DNA of 64,000 bases from Desulforhopalus singaporensis (GTDB taxonomy: Bacteria > Desulfobacterota > Desulfobulbia > Desulfobulbales > Desulfocapsaceae): NCBI RefSeq assembly GCF_900104445.1, contig NZ_FNJI01000001.1:1-64000 (forward strand). The letters are read 5' to 3'. A program made the position numbers and the translations under genes. Positions within the stretch are counted from its first letter, which is position 1. The number at the start of each line of letters is the position of its first letter. The notes below the pieces were generated by a model. It was not told the origin of the DNA. It searched no databases and saw nothing but the letters and a program-made list of their open reading frames with translations. Below, in pieces: positions 26,804 through 36,105 of this stretch.

Positions 26804-27580
26804 TCATCCGTGGTCGTTGAGTCTTTTGCTGATACGCTCCGCTGTATCGCACAGAACCGGGGTTACCGAGGCAAAAAAATCATCGGTCAGCCGTGAAGAC
26901 GGTCCGGCAATGATAATAGCTGCGGTCGGCGGCGTATCGGGATTGAATATGGGAACGGCCATGGCATGAATATCATGGTAGCGCTCTCCCCGGTCGTAAG
27001 CGATTCCCTCTTTTTTGACTGTTTCAAGTACTTTCAGGTATTCTTTCTTGGAGACGATGGTGTTGTCGTTGAATTTCTTGAAATCGCGCTTCAGGCACGA
27101 CTCCAGGAACCTGGCGTCGCTGTATGCGAGGATTACCTTCGCCCCTGCTGCGACGTTGAGCGGCACCAGCTCGCCCTGCTGGAAATTGAAGCGGAGATGA
27201 CTGGGGCCTTCGACGTGTGCTGCCAGTATCACATCTATTCCCGATACCATCTCCAGCGCAATGCTTTCACCCGTTTTGGCAGCCAGCTCGACAAGAAAAG
27301 GCCGGGCTATGGTGAGGAGCGTGGTGTTTCTTGACCGGGTGGAGATATATCCCAGTCTGTAGGCGGAGCTGCCAAGCTGGTATTTTTTTGTTACCGGATT
27401 CTGCTGCAGAAAATCGGCGGTGACGAGACTTTTAATAAGGCGGCTGGTGGTTGACTTATGCATTCCCAGCTTCTGGCTGATTTCCGTGGTTCCCAGCTCG
27501 GTCGTTTCAGGCGTAAAGGTGAGAAGAATAGCCAGCGCTTTTTCAACGGAGGAACCTGTGGTAACCGGTTGTTTGTTCAT
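26804..27580 (-). CDS. IclR-family transcriptional regulator 2
   Basis: A 258-residue regulator with an N-terminal winged helix (SSVEKALAILLTF, then LGMHKSTTSRLIKSLVTADFL) and a C-terminal IclR ligand domain (ALEMVSGIDVILAAHVEG, VAAGAKVILAY, AVPIFNPDTPPTAAIIIAGP). ATG 27580 is chosen because the helix-turn-helix begins soon after it; the 16 codons upstream start at GTG and look non-coding. The ribosome binding site is weak in either case. It sits upstream of TRAP operon 2 on the same strand and divergent from operon B, so it could control either. Confidence 0.9.
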   Translation of the reverse strand: MNKQPVTTGSSVEKALAILLTFTPETTELGTTEISQKLGMHKSTTSRLIKSLVTADFLQQNPVTKKYQLGSSAYRLGYISTRSRNTTLLTIARPFLVELAAKTGESIALEMVSGIDVILAAHVEGPSHLRFNFQQGELVPLNVAAGAKVILAYSDARFLESCLKRDFKKFNDNTIVSKKEYLKVLETVKKEGIAYDRGERYHDIHAMAVPIFNPDTPPTAAIIIAGPSSRLTDDFFASVTPVLCDTAERISKRLNDHG

Positions 27581-27797
27581 TGTACTGTGCCGTTGTGCCA
27601 GATGACTGAAAATCCCTAAAGCGGGCACCGCTGCCCGCCGGTCTGGTTGTAAAACTTTAATGTTCCGTATGTTGAAACAAATAGATTAGAACCGATTTTG
27701 TGTCAAGAAAAAAAGTCTATGAATGTTTTGCAGTTTTCATAAGGTATTGAAACTGCATATAATATTACTTTTACAATTCATAATGTTATCTTTTTAT

Positions 27798-27842
27798 ATT
27801 ACATGTAAAATGTCTTGACATGCATAACTGTTGGTGTATTGT
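27798..27842 (+). promoter_or_regulatory. Operon B promoter with ATTACATGTAAT-type operator (site 6)
   Basis: ATTACATGTAAA (27798-27809, 11 of 12) lies directly upstream of TTGACA (27815-27820) and TATTGT (27837-27842), a sigma-70-like pair with a 16-base spacer. Transcription would start near 27849, about 210 bases before the large-subunit ATG. A site just upstream of the -35 could suit activation. The remainder of 27581-28057 shows nothing else that I recognise. Confidence 0.55.
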
Positions 27843-28057
27843 TAAGAATTAAATGGTTATTGTTGCGATATATGGAACAAACCGGGTTTTTCGGATGCCA
27901 AGGGAGTCCTGGAAACCTGCAGCCCCTTGTGATGCATGGTGAAAGGTGTGCAACCGGGGAGCGGGCATCTGCTGATTAGCCTGACATATTAAAAGAGGAC
28001 GTAGAGGCATGATGACGACAGTGGTCTACCAGAAGCTCAATTCAGGGAGGTTATACA

Positions 28058-30574
28058 ATGGGTGAGCGTGTTTTTACCAATTGCACCAATGCGGGACCGG
28101 TCAGTGTTTACGTAAAGGACGGCAAGGTGACGCGGATGCGGCCGCTGGTCGCCGAAGAGGGAGATTTCAAGCCCTGGACGATTGAAGCAGGTGGGAAGAA
28201 ATATTCTCCCCCGAAGAAATTTGCGGTGGCGCCGTATGTGCATGCCGACAGACGGCGGCTCTATTCTGACGAACGCATCAGGTATCCCATGAAAAGGGTA
28301 GACTTCGATCCGAACGGGGAGCGTAACCCGCAGAACCGCGGTAAGTCGCCGTACCAGAGAATCAGCTGGGACGAGGCGCTTGACATTGTTTCCTCTGAAA
28401 TCAAGAGGGTTACCGAGAAGTACGGATCATCGGCCATAACCGGGCTCACTTCATCTCATCATAACTGGGGGATTGTCGGTTACAAGATGGGGCCGTTTGC
28501 GCGCTTTATGAACATGCTCGGATATACGCCGGTGCTCGACAATCCCGACAGCTGGGAAGGGTGGCACTGGGGAGCGACCCATAGCTACGGTTTTTACTGG
28601 CGGCTTGGTATGCCCGAACCCTATGATATGCTGGAAGATGCCCTGCAGAACGCGGAGATGATCGTGCTCTGGTCAAACGATCCCGATACCACCAGGGGGA
28701 CCTACACCGGCCAGGATTCTGCACTCTGGCGGCAATGGCTGAAAGAGAAAGGGGTCGAAATGGTATTTATCGATCCGTTCCACAATTTTACCGCCGCGGT
28801 GATGGAAGGAAAGTGGATTGCCCCGAGAATGGGTACCGATACCGCCATGGCCATGGCCATAGCCTATGTATGGATCACCGAGGACCTTTATGACAAGGAA
28901 TATGTCAAGGACAGGACCATCGGATTTGAGGAGTTCAAACCCTATGTGCTCGGCGAAACCGACGGGTTGCCGAAAACCCCGGAATGGGCCGAGCAGGAAT
29001 CGGGGGTGAAGGCCAGGGTGATTCGGGCCCTGGCCCGCGAATGGGCCGCCAAGCGGACGGTGCTTTCCGGCGGTGCGCGAGGTGGAGAGGGCGGTGCCTG
29101 TCGAACCGCGTTCGGTACCGAGTGGGCGCGGATGATGGTACTGCTCCAGGCTATGCAGGGGCTCGGAAAGCCGGGACGATCGATCTGGGGTACCACTATG
29201 GGGGCGCCGTCGGACACCAAAACCTGGTTTCCGGCGTACGCCGATCCCCAAGGGCGGGTTGCGACTTCCTCGGTTGCTAACCATCTGCCGGTAAACCAGA
29301 CCAAACAGCGCCTATGGCGGCTGACGCTGCCCGATGCAGTCCTCAACCCTCCGGTCAGCTGGTATGGGGAGGGATTCTGTGGCCAGTCACTGGAGCAGCA
29401 GTTCACCCATTTCGAATACCCGATGGAAGGGTATTCGGAGGTTAAATTGTTCTATCGTTACGGCGGCTCGTTCATGGGCACCATGAGCGACACCTCGAAA
29501 TGGGTCAGGATGTATCAGAGCCCCAAGCTCGAGTTCGTCGTCAACCAGGATATATGGTACAATAGCGAGACCCGCATGGCCGATATCATCCTGCCGGCGT
29601 GTTCCAATTTTGAGCGTGACGATGTGGGGGAATGGGGCGCGTGCGGTGGATACACCTGTCATGCCAGCAGCGGCTGTAACTTCAGAATCGTCGTCCGTCA
29701 GCAGAAATGCATCGAGCCGTTATGGGAATCCAAGTCGGATTACGAGATCTTCACCCTGCTGGCCGAACGTCTCGGCAGAAAGGAGGAGTTCACCGACGGC
29801 AAGACCGAGATGGACTGGATCAGGGCTTTTTTCGATGCATCGGATCTGGGCGAACATATCAGCTGGGAAGAGTTTGACCAAAAGGGGTATTGCATCATCA
29901 ATATCGATGACGATTACAAGTCGACGCCTTCGCTGCGGTGGTTTGCCGAAGGACGGGAATGCGACACCCCGGATCCGAACAATCCCAAGCGCGGCACGAT
30001 CAAGGCCAAGGAGCTGGGAACCTACAGCGGCAAGATTGAGTTCGCCTCGGAAAGCCTGAAGTCGAAATTTCCCGATGATGAGGAGCGGCCGGTGGTGCCG
30101 CGCTATATCGAAAGCTGGGAGGGCCATCACAGCGAGTTGTATAAGAGATATTCGCTGCAGCTTTTGTCGCCCCATCCCAGGTTCACCTTTCACTGCCATT
30201 ACGACAAACATACCGACTGGCTCGACGATATCCCGACCCACAGGATCAAGAAAGACGGGTATGCCTGGTGGCCGGCAAGGCTCAATCCGGCGGATGCCGC
30301 AGCAAGAAACATCCAGACGGGCGATATCGTCAGGCTCTACAACGATCGTGGTTCGGTCCTCTGCGCAGCCGTTGTCACCCAGCGGGTCCGCGTCGGCGTC
30401 ATTCACAGCTACGCTTCCTCCGCCAAGTACGATCCGCTGATTCCCGGCGACGCCGATTCTCCGGACAAGGGCGGCTGTGTCAACATTCTTACACCTTCCC
30501 GGATGGTTTCCAGGAATGCTCCGGGCATGACACCCAATTCATGTCTTATCGAAATTGAAAAGTGGGAGGGCTGA
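28058..30574 (+). CDS. Pyrogallol-phloroglucinol transhydroxylase-type large subunit B
   Basis: An 838-residue Moco subunit without an iron-sulfur motif, starting like Pelobacter transhydroxylase alpha (TNCTNAGPVSVYVKDGKVTRMRPL). Residues H134, Y142, D164 and W166 (SSHHNWGIVGY, NPDSWEGWHWG) have the same spacing as the reported active-site residues H144, Y152, D174 and W176. A later FPAYAD aligns with the active-site Tyr region. The reaction in Pelobacter moves a hydroxyl group from 1,2,3,5-tetrahydroxybenzene to pyrogallol, giving phloroglucinol; related enzymes hydroxylate resorcinol. GGGAGG precedes the ATG. It is the first gene of a ten-gene operon whose products fit ring reduction and CoA-dependent cleavage. 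The exact phenol is not known. Confidence 0.88.
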   Translation: MGERVFTNCTNAGPVSVYVKDGKVTRMRPLVAEEGDFKPWTIEAGGKKYSPPKKFAVAPYVHADRRRLYSDERIRYPMKRVDFDPNGERNPQNRGKSPYQRISWDEALDIVSSEIKRVTEKYGSSAITGLTSSHHNWGIVGYKMGPFARFMNMLGYTPVLDNPDSWEGWHWGATHSYGFYWRLGMPEPYDMLEDALQNAEMIVLWSNDPDTTRGTYTGQDSALWRQWLKEKGVEMVFIDPFHNFTAAVMEGKWIAPRMGTDTAMAMAIAYVWITEDLYDKEYVKDRTIGFEEFKPYVLGETDGLPKTPEWAEQESGVKARVIRALAREWAAKRTVLSGGARGGEGGACRTAFGTEWARMMVLLQAMQGLGKPGRSIWGTTMGAPSDTKTWFPAYADPQGRVATSSVANHLPVNQTKQRLWRLTLPDAVLNPPVSWYGEGFCGQSLEQQFTHFEYPMEGYSEVKLFYRYGGSFMGTMSDTSKWVRMYQSPKLEFVVNQDIWYNSETRMADIILPACSNFERDDVGEWGACGGYTCHASSGCNFRIVVRQQKCIEPLWESKSDYEIFTLLAERLGRKEEFTDGKTEMDWIRAFFDASDLGEHISWEEFDQKGYCIINIDDDYKSTPSLRWFAEGRECDTPDPNNPKRGTIKAKELGTYSGKIEFASESLKSKFPDDEERPVVPRYIESWEGHHSELYKRYSLQLLSPHPRFTFHCHYDKHTDWLDDIPTHRIKKDGYAWWPARLNPADAAARNIQTGDIVRLYNDRGSVLCAAVVTQRVRVGVIHSYASSAKYDPLIPGDADSPDKGGCVNILTPSRMVSRNAPGMTPNSCLIEIEKWEG

Positions 30575-30578
30575 TACC

Positions 30579-31418
30579 ATGGCTAGATTTTCCATCCTTG
30601 TAGATGTCGCTAAATGCAACGGTTGTTACAACTGTTTTCTTTCCTGCCGTGATGAGTATTACGGCAACGATTATCCCTCCTATTCAGCAGCGCAGCCCCT
30701 GAACGGCCAGTTCTGGATGCAGTTGGTGGAGATTGAAAGGGGGGTATATCCCAAACCCAAATTGAGCTATATCCCCAAGCCGTGCATGCACTGCGAAAAT
30801 GCTCCCTGTATCGATGCGGCAAAAGACGGGGCGGTTTACCGAAGGGACGACGGCATCGTTATGATCGATCCGGAGAAGTCCAAAGGACAGAAGGAGATCG
30901 TCAACGCCTGTCCCTACCGGGTGATCTACTGGAATGAAGAACAAGAGATTGCGCAAAAATGCACCATGTGCGCGCACCGTCTTGACGAGGGCGAAAAGAT
31001 GCCGAGGTGCGTTGAGTCGTGTCCCACCGGAGCGCTTCTGTTCGGTGATCTTGACGATCCGGAGAGTGAAGTTGCAAAGCTTGCCGCAAGGCTGAATTTT
31101 GAAGATCTGAAGCCTGAGTTCAACACCGGCTCGCTGGTGAAATACGCAGGTGTTCCCAAGCGGTTTGTGGCCGGAGAGGTGGTCTACAGGGACAACCAGG
31201 GCGAATGTGCCGCCGGAGTCAGGGTGAGCCTGTCCGGAGGCGGCCTCAATCTGGAGACCAAAACCGACGTTTTCGGCGACTTCGAGTTCGAGGGGCTTGA
31301 CAGGAACCGGACGTACAAGGTCCTGGTCCGTGCGGATCGATACCAACAGTGCGAGATCGAGTTCAACACGCCAAAGGATGTCAACCTAGGAGAGATACTT
31401 CTCGATCCGCAAAAATAA
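30579..31418 (+). CDS. Transhydroxylase-type iron-sulfur subunit B
   Basis: A 279-residue partner of large subunit B, four bases downstream, with GGGAGG upstream of ATG 30579. Twelve cluster cysteines remain: four in KCNGCYNCFLSC, three in CMHCENAPC, one in VNACP and four in CTMC plus CVESC. This is the same reduced pattern as the three-cluster Pelobacter subunit. Residues from about 195 form the C-terminal beta barrel (AAGVRVSLSGGG, then TDVFGDFEFEGLDRN). It holds the clusters for electron exchange during transhydroxylation and is cytoplasmic. Confidence 0.9.
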   Translation: MARFSILVDVAKCNGCYNCFLSCRDEYYGNDYPSYSAAQPLNGQFWMQLVEIERGVYPKPKLSYIPKPCMHCENAPCIDAAKDGAVYRRDDGIVMIDPEKSKGQKEIVNACPYRVIYWNEEQEIAQKCTMCAHRLDEGEKMPRCVESCPTGALLFGDLDDPESEVAKLAARLNFEDLKPEFNTGSLVKYAGVPKRFVAGEVVYRDNQGECAAGVRVSLSGGGLNLETKTDVFGDFEFEGLDRNRTYKVLVRADRYQQCEIEFNTPKDVNLGEILLDPQK

Positions 31419-31496
31419 TCTATGAGGCAGGAGCCTGTCGGCAGCGAACCGGCGGGCTCTCGTTACTTTGCTACAGGCAACCAGGAGAAAGAGCAA

Positions 31497-31826
31497 ATGA
31501 TCAGCGTGAAAGATGCTGAAGGAACTCCGTATGATGCGGCGAAACACTCAGGAGTGTACGGCTTGCAGAAGATAACAGAGGCGCAGTCCAAGAGGACCAC
31601 CGTCTGCTACTCCTATTTCCAGCCCGATGGTGGTGCGGAGATGTGTCCTTCGCCCAAAGAGCGGGTGTATTACGTCGTCAAGGGGTCTGTCACCGTATCC
31701 GGCAAGGACGAAAAACACGTGCTCAACGAAGGAGACTGCGTCTACATAGCGCCCGGAGAGGAGCGGGATATGGTGATTAATAACGGCAAGCCGGCTGAAG
31801 TGCTGGTATTGATTGTGAGTGTTTGA
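31497..31826 (+). CDS. Small cupin-domain protein
   Basis: A 109-residue single-domain cupin. The second half carries the conserved barrel pattern (ERVYYVVKGSVTVSG, then LNEGDCVYIAPGEERDMVINNG). The usual metal-binding histidines of the first cupin motif are largely absent (the region around CPSPKERVYYV), so a metal-dependent activity is uncertain. AGGAGA lies nine bases upstream of ATG 31497. It sits between the transhydroxylase genes and the SDR in operon B. It may be a small isomerase or hydrolase acting on a ring intermediate, or a binding protein; the sequence does not decide. Confidence 0.75.
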   Translation: MISVKDAEGTPYDAAKHSGVYGLQKITEAQSKRTTVCYSYFQPDGGAEMCPSPKERVYYVVKGSVTVSGKDEKHVLNEGDCVYIAPGEERDMVINNGKPAEVLVLIVSV

Positions 31827-31869
31827 ACTGTCCTGTTTGACATGTAAAATAGTATGATAGGAGCGGGTT

Positions 31870-32637
31870 ATGAAAGATATATTCAAGCTTGATGGGAAAA
31901 TAGCCATTGTCACCGGTGGTGCCGGCGGGATCGGCGAGGCGCTGGCGCTCGGTCTGGCGTATCACGGGGCGACGGTGGTTGTCTCCAGCAGAAATGAGCA
32001 GACGATCGGGGCGGTGGCAAAGAAGATAACGGAAAAAACAGGTAATGAGGCTGTCGCCATAGCAAGCGATGTTACCGACGAAGCGAGCGTGAAGCAACTT
32101 GTTGACAGCGTCGTTAACAGGTACGGCAAAATCGATATCCTGGTCAACGCCATGGGGATGAACATAAAACATGATGCGTTCGACTATCCGATGGAAGACT
32201 GGGACAAGCTTTTCAACGTCAATGTCAAAGGAACCATGGTCGCCTGCAAGGCGGTGGGCAAGGTCATGCGCGAGCAGGGCGGCGGAGCGATCGTCAACCT
32301 CTCTTCGGTGCGCGGAATCCGTGGCTACACGGGCGGGAACACAGGATATTGCGCCACCAAGGGAGCCGTTGAGCTGATCACCAGGGCGCTTGCTCTTGAG
32401 TGGGCACCGAGCAGGATCCGTGTCAACGCCCTTGGCCCGGCTCTCGTCATCACCCCCGGTACCAGACATATTGCTGAAAATCCGGAGCTTGCGGCGAAAT
32501 ATGCCGCCGCGGTGCCCATGGGCAGGATCGGTATGCCTGAGGATATGGTGGGTGCGGTGGTTTACCTTTGTTCCGAAGCCGCCAGCTTTGTCTCCGGCCA
32601 GACCATTTATGTCGATGGCGGTCTGACCGCGGCGTAA
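31870..32637 (+). CDS. Short-chain dehydrogenase/reductase (candidate phloroglucinol reductase)
   Basis: A 255-residue classical SDR. The cofactor motif TGGAGGIGEAL is at about 15-25, NAMG at about 94, the catalytic Ser in NLSSVRG, and YxxxK in YCATKGAVELI. The Arg following the glycine motif region (SSRNEQT) suggests NADPH. Phloroglucinol reductases of anaerobes are SDR proteins of this size, and the position right after a transhydroxylase pair fits reduction of phloroglucinol to dihydrophloroglucinol. That assignment is inference; a 3-hydroxyacyl dehydrogenase role is the main alternative. A partial palindrome (TTGACATGTAAA, 31837-31848) sits just upstream. Confidence 0.85.
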   Translation: MKDIFKLDGKIAIVTGGAGGIGEALALGLAYHGATVVVSSRNEQTIGAVAKKITEKTGNEAVAIASDVTDEASVKQLVDSVVNRYGKIDILVNAMGMNIKHDAFDYPMEDWDKLFNVNVKGTMVACKAVGKVMREQGGGAIVNLSSVRGIRGYTGGNTGYCATKGAVELITRALALEWAPSRIRVNALGPALVITPGTRHIAENPELAAKYAAAVPMGRIGMPEDMVGAVVYLCSEAASFVSGQTIYVDGGLTAA

Positions 32638-32689
32638 CGGAAATGTTCAATGACGAGGAACAAACGTCACATTTAATGAGGAACAGACA

Positions 32690-33382
32690 ATGACGACAGC
32701 CCAGATTTTAAACAAGGCCCGGGATGAGAAGAGAACGGTCCTCACTGAGATTGAGGCCAAACAGATCCTGGGTAAAGCAGGTATCAACTGTACCCCCACC
32801 GTGCTTGCCGACACTAAAGAACAGGCTATTGCCATCAGTGAGCAGATCGGATACCCGGTGGTGCTGAAGGTGTCATCGGTCGATATCACGCATAAGAGCG
32901 ATGCCGGCGGGGTAAAAGTCAACCTGAAAAACGGGGAGGCGGTTGCCAGGGCATACGACGAAATCATCTCTTCATGCCGGAACTATGCGCCTGAGGCGAA
33001 TATCGAAGGGGTCGCCGTTCAGAAAATGGCCAGGCCGGGTACGGAGATAATCATGGGAATGATCAAGGATCCGAGCTTTGGTCCGGTGGTGATGTTCGGT
33101 CTTGGCGGGGTCCTGGTCGAAGTGCTCAAAGACGTCTCATTCAGGATTGTCCCGATCGAAAAAGCCGACGCAGAGGATATGACCCGTGAAATACAGGGCC
33201 GAAAACTTCTTGAAGGGTATCGGGGCCAGGAGCCGGCCGACGTGCCCTGTCTCCAGGATATGCTGGTAAAGCTGTCAGACTTTGTCGACCGCACCCCCGG
33301 CATTGAAGAGATAGATATGAACCCGGTGTTCGCCTACAGTGACGGCGCCGTTGTCGTGGATGCCCGGATAATTCTCTCGTAA
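32690..33382 (+). CDS. NDP-forming acyl-CoA synthetase, beta (ATP-grasp) subunit
   Basis: A 230-residue ATP-grasp subunit. Motifs include LTEIEAKQILGKAGI at the start, IGYPVVLKVSSVDITHKSDAGGV (nucleotide binding), GPVVMFGLGGVLVEVLKDVSFRIVP, and the C-terminal EIDMNPVFAY metal-binding block. With the next gene it would interconvert an acid and its CoA thioester with ATP or ADP. In a fermentative or syntrophic setting it can run towards ATP synthesis from acyl-CoA; in a catabolic operon it may activate the ring-cleavage acid. The split beta/alpha arrangement is seen in archaea and several anaerobic bacteria. Confidence 0.9.
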   Translation: MTTAQILNKARDEKRTVLTEIEAKQILGKAGINCTPTVLADTKEQAIAISEQIGYPVVLKVSSVDITHKSDAGGVKVNLKNGEAVARAYDEIISSCRNYAPEANIEGVAVQKMARPGTEIIMGMIKDPSFGPVVMFGLGGVLVEVLKDVSFRIVPIEKADAEDMTREIQGRKLLEGYRGQEPADVPCLQDMLVKLSDFVDRTPGIEEIDMNPVFAYSDGAVVVDARIILS

Positions 33383-33426
33383 AAGAGGGCAAATTTTTCA
33401 AAGACAACCTCAAGGACGGTGCGATT

Positions 33427-34809
33427 ATGATGGAACTATTTTTTAAACCGAAATCGGTGGCGGTTATCGGGGCCAGCGGAACACCCGGAAAACTCGGTTA
33501 TGTGATAATCAAGAATATAGCCGACAGCGATTTTCAAGGAGAGGTCTATCCGGTGAACCCGAAGTCGGATGAAATCCTGGGATACAAGGTCTACAAATCG
33601 GTAAAAGAGATTCCCGGAGACGTTGATCTGGCGGTTACCGCTCTTCCCACTCCCAAACTGACCGTGGCAACGGTCAGGGATTGTGCGGAAAAAGGGGTCA
33701 AGGCGGTAATTATTGAGTCTGCGGGTTTTGCCGAAATGGGCGGGGAAGGTAAGAAATTTCAGCAGGAAATCGTTGAAATAGCAAAACAGAACAATATTCG
33801 GGTGATGGGTCCCAACTGCTCCGGTATCGTGTCCCGGGATATCGTGACCTCCATTTACCCGATGACCAGAAAAGTGCCCAGGGGCAATGTGGTGCTTATC
33901 GGCCAGTCGGGTCTTCTGGCGGCCGGTATGGCTTCTGATATCGTCGAAAACGAGAGCCTTGATATCAGCAAGGTCTGCTCAATCGGCAACAAATGCGACG
34001 TCAATGAAAACGACCTGCTGGAATACTTCGGCAAGGAACAGGACGTCGACGTCATTTCGATGTATCTGGAAACCGTTTCCGACGGGAAAAACCTGACCGC
34101 CATAGCAAAGAAGGTTGCGGCGGAAAAACCGGTGATCTTTCTCAGCGGCGGGCGGACAGAGGCTGGCGCAAGAGCAGCCATGAGCCATACCGGAAGCATC
34201 GCCAGCAATGCCAAGATCGTCGAGGCGGCGGCCAGGCAGACCGGTATGATCATGGCCGACGACTTCACCGAACTCAAAGATTTCGCCAAAGTGTTTTCCA
34301 CCCAGCCGCTGCCAAAAGGAAACCGGGTCGCGGTGATCACCCTGGCTGGCTCGGTCGGGGTAAATGTCTCCGACCTGTGCGCCACTTATGGGCTGGAGCT
34401 GCCCAAACTGACCGCTGAGACCACGGAAAAGCTCAAGGATATGTTCGACACCCCGGTGTCCAACCCTGTCGATCTCTACTTTTCGGTAACGAAGATCGGT
34501 TTTACCAGGACCCTGGAGACCACATTCCCCGATGCGTTCAGAGACCCGAACATAGACGCGGCGGTTATTATCCTGGCAGGTTTTGAATATACCCAGGAAG
34601 CGGTGCAGAAAAAGATCATCCAGAAGATCGTCCAGGAGGTCGGCAAGCCGGTGGTGGTCTGTATGATCGTCGGCTACAACAAATACAAAAACGTGATAAT
34701 GGACCAGCTTGGCAAGGATCTTCCGGTCTTCCCGTCGCTTATCTCAGGGGTCAAGGCCCTGAGTAAGCTGTGCGAATATGGCATCCGCCGCCAAAAACTT
34801 TCAGCCTGA
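33427..34809 (+). CDS. NDP-forming acyl-CoA synthetase, alpha subunit
   Basis: A 460-residue subunit with an N-terminal CoA-binding Rossmann domain (SVAVIGASGTPGKLGY) followed by two succinyl-CoA-ligase-like domains. H254 in AMSHTGSIAS is the phosphohistidine position of this family. GPNCSGIV at about 128-135 is another conserved block. Two ATG codons are adjacent at the start. It works with the beta subunit encoded 44 bases upstream and lies in operon B, whose other products consume CoA thioesters. Confidence 0.92.
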   Translation: MMELFFKPKSVAVIGASGTPGKLGYVIIKNIADSDFQGEVYPVNPKSDEILGYKVYKSVKEIPGDVDLAVTALPTPKLTVATVRDCAEKGVKAVIIESAGFAEMGGEGKKFQQEIVEIAKQNNIRVMGPNCSGIVSRDIVTSIYPMTRKVPRGNVVLIGQSGLLAAGMASDIVENESLDISKVCSIGNKCDVNENDLLEYFGKEQDVDVISMYLETVSDGKNLTAIAKKVAAEKPVIFLSGGRTEAGARAAMSHTGSIASNAKIVEAAARQTGMIMADDFTELKDFAKVFSTQPLPKGNRVAVITLAGSVGVNVSDLCATYGLELPKLTAETTEKLKDMFDTPVSNPVDLYFSVTKIGFTRTLETTFPDAFRDPNIDAAVIILAGFEYTQEAVQKKIIQKIVQEVGKPVVVCMIVGYNKYKNVIMDQLGKDLPVFPSLISGVKALSKLCEYGIRRQKLSA

Positions 34810-34819
34810 GGGAAAAGGT

Positions 34820-35587
34820 ATGGCTTACGAGAACATCATTTTCGAAAAAGAGGACAACATAGCCGTGGTCACCTTCAACCGTCCTGAGGCCATGAACGCT
34901 CTCAACAATCAGACACGGGCGGAATTTGGTGAGGCGGTAAGGGAGGTTGAGGCGGATGACGATATAAGAGTGCTGATTCTGACGGGTTCTGGAAAGGCGT
35001 TTGTCGCAGGCTCAGACATTAAGGAGTTTCACGCCACCACTCCCTATGCGGCCCATAATATCGTGCGCCTGGGATCGATTGTTGAAAAACTTGCCAAACC
35101 GGTTATCGCCGCGGTCAACGGATTCTGCCTTGGCGGCGGCTGTGAAATCGCCATGGGGTGCGACCTGATCATCGCGTCGGAAAAGGCGAAGTTCGGCCAG
35201 CCGGAAATCAATCTCGGCATCATACCTGGCGGCGGCGGTACCCAGCGGCTGCAGCGTCTTGTGGGGATGTGCCGGGCAAAAGAGCTTATCTTCACCGGCG
35301 ACATCATCAGGGCCGAGGAGGCTGAGCGGATCGGTCTGGTCAACCGGGTGGTAGCTATGGACGAGTTGATGCCTACCGCCAGGGAGGTTGCGGCAAAGAT
35401 CGCGGTCAAGAGTCCGGCGGCGCTCAAGCTCGCCAAGCAGGCGATCAACAAGGGGGCGCAGATGAGCCTGCAGGATGGACTTGATTATGAGTATGAGATG
35501 TATGCCCTGGCCCTTTCTCTTGAAGACAAGGCGGAGGGGGTGAATGCATTTCTGGAGAAAAGGGCGGCGAAGTTTGTCGGCCGTTAA
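34820..35587 (+). CDS. Enoyl-CoA hydratase/crotonase-family protein
   Basis: A 255-residue crotonase. The oxyanion-hole segment is AFVAGSDIKEF, and both catalytic glutamates of true hydratases are present (LGGGCEIAMGCDL and FGQPEINLGIIPGGGGTQRL). ATG 34820 is chosen because AAAAGG lies just upstream; the longer frame overlaps the previous gene. It should add water across a 2,3-enoyl-CoA formed after ring cleavage. Its position between the acyl-CoA synthetase and the thiolase genes gives a beta-oxidation-like order. Confidence 0.93.
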   Translation: MAYENIIFEKEDNIAVVTFNRPEAMNALNNQTRAEFGEAVREVEADDDIRVLILTGSGKAFVAGSDIKEFHATTPYAAHNIVRLGSIVEKLAKPVIAAVNGFCLGGGCEIAMGCDLIIASEKAKFGQPEINLGIIPGGGGTQRLQRLVGMCRAKELIFTGDIIRAEEAERIGLVNRVVAMDELMPTAREVAAKIAVKSPAALKLAKQAINKGAQMSLQDGLDYEYEMYALALSLEDKAEGVNAFLEKRAAKFVGR

Positions 35588-35633
35588 CAGCTGGTTACGA
35601 TCAATCAGGATATAAAAGCTTAGGAATAGGACA

Positions 35634-36068
35634 ATGGAAAACATGGCAAACAAAGTAGCGCGGATACCGGATTTAGTGGACTGGTCCACCGGCGAAGTCA
35701 GACTGATGAGCGCAAAATGCAACTCTTGCGGAACCTATTTTTTCCCCAGGGAACATTATCAGCATCGTCCCGGCTGTTCCAGGGAAGGGGTTGAGAATGT
35801 CCTGCTTCCCGTCAAAGGCAAACTGGCGAGTTATACTATCCAGTATTATCCCTGCCCTCCGCCGTTTAAGACGGAGAAAAAGATAACTCCGTACGGTATC
35901 GGCCTGGTTGAGTTCGAACAGGAGAAGATTCAGGTGGCGGGCATCATAACCGATACCGACCTGGATTCTCTTGAGATCGGCATGGAGATGGAGACCACCA
36001 CCTTGACGATGTTCACCAATGACGAAAAACAGCAGGTGGTGACATGGGCGTTTGCCGCTGTCAAATAA
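35634..36068 (+). CDS. DUF35 zinc-ribbon/OB-fold protein, thiolase partner
   Basis: A 144-residue protein with an N-terminal zinc ribbon (CNSCGTYFFP, then HRPGC) and an OB-fold domain (VKGKLASYTIQYYP, then TPYGIGLVEF). Proteins of this family bind next to non-classical thiolases and related CoA enzymes; BbsA with BbsB in anaerobic toluene degradation is an example. The thiolase-like gene follows directly, so the two probably form one complex. It is likely to bind or channel the CoA substrate. Confidence 0.9.
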   Translation: MENMANKVARIPDLVDWSTGEVRLMSAKCNSCGTYFFPREHYQHRPGCSREGVENVLLPVKGKLASYTIQYYPCPPPFKTEKKITPYGIGLVEFEQEKIQVAGIITDTDLDSLEIGMEMETTTLTMFTNDEKQQVVTWAFAAVK

Positions 36069-36105
36069 CCGATATTGCAGTGTATAATCTAAAGGGAAAA
36101 TGACA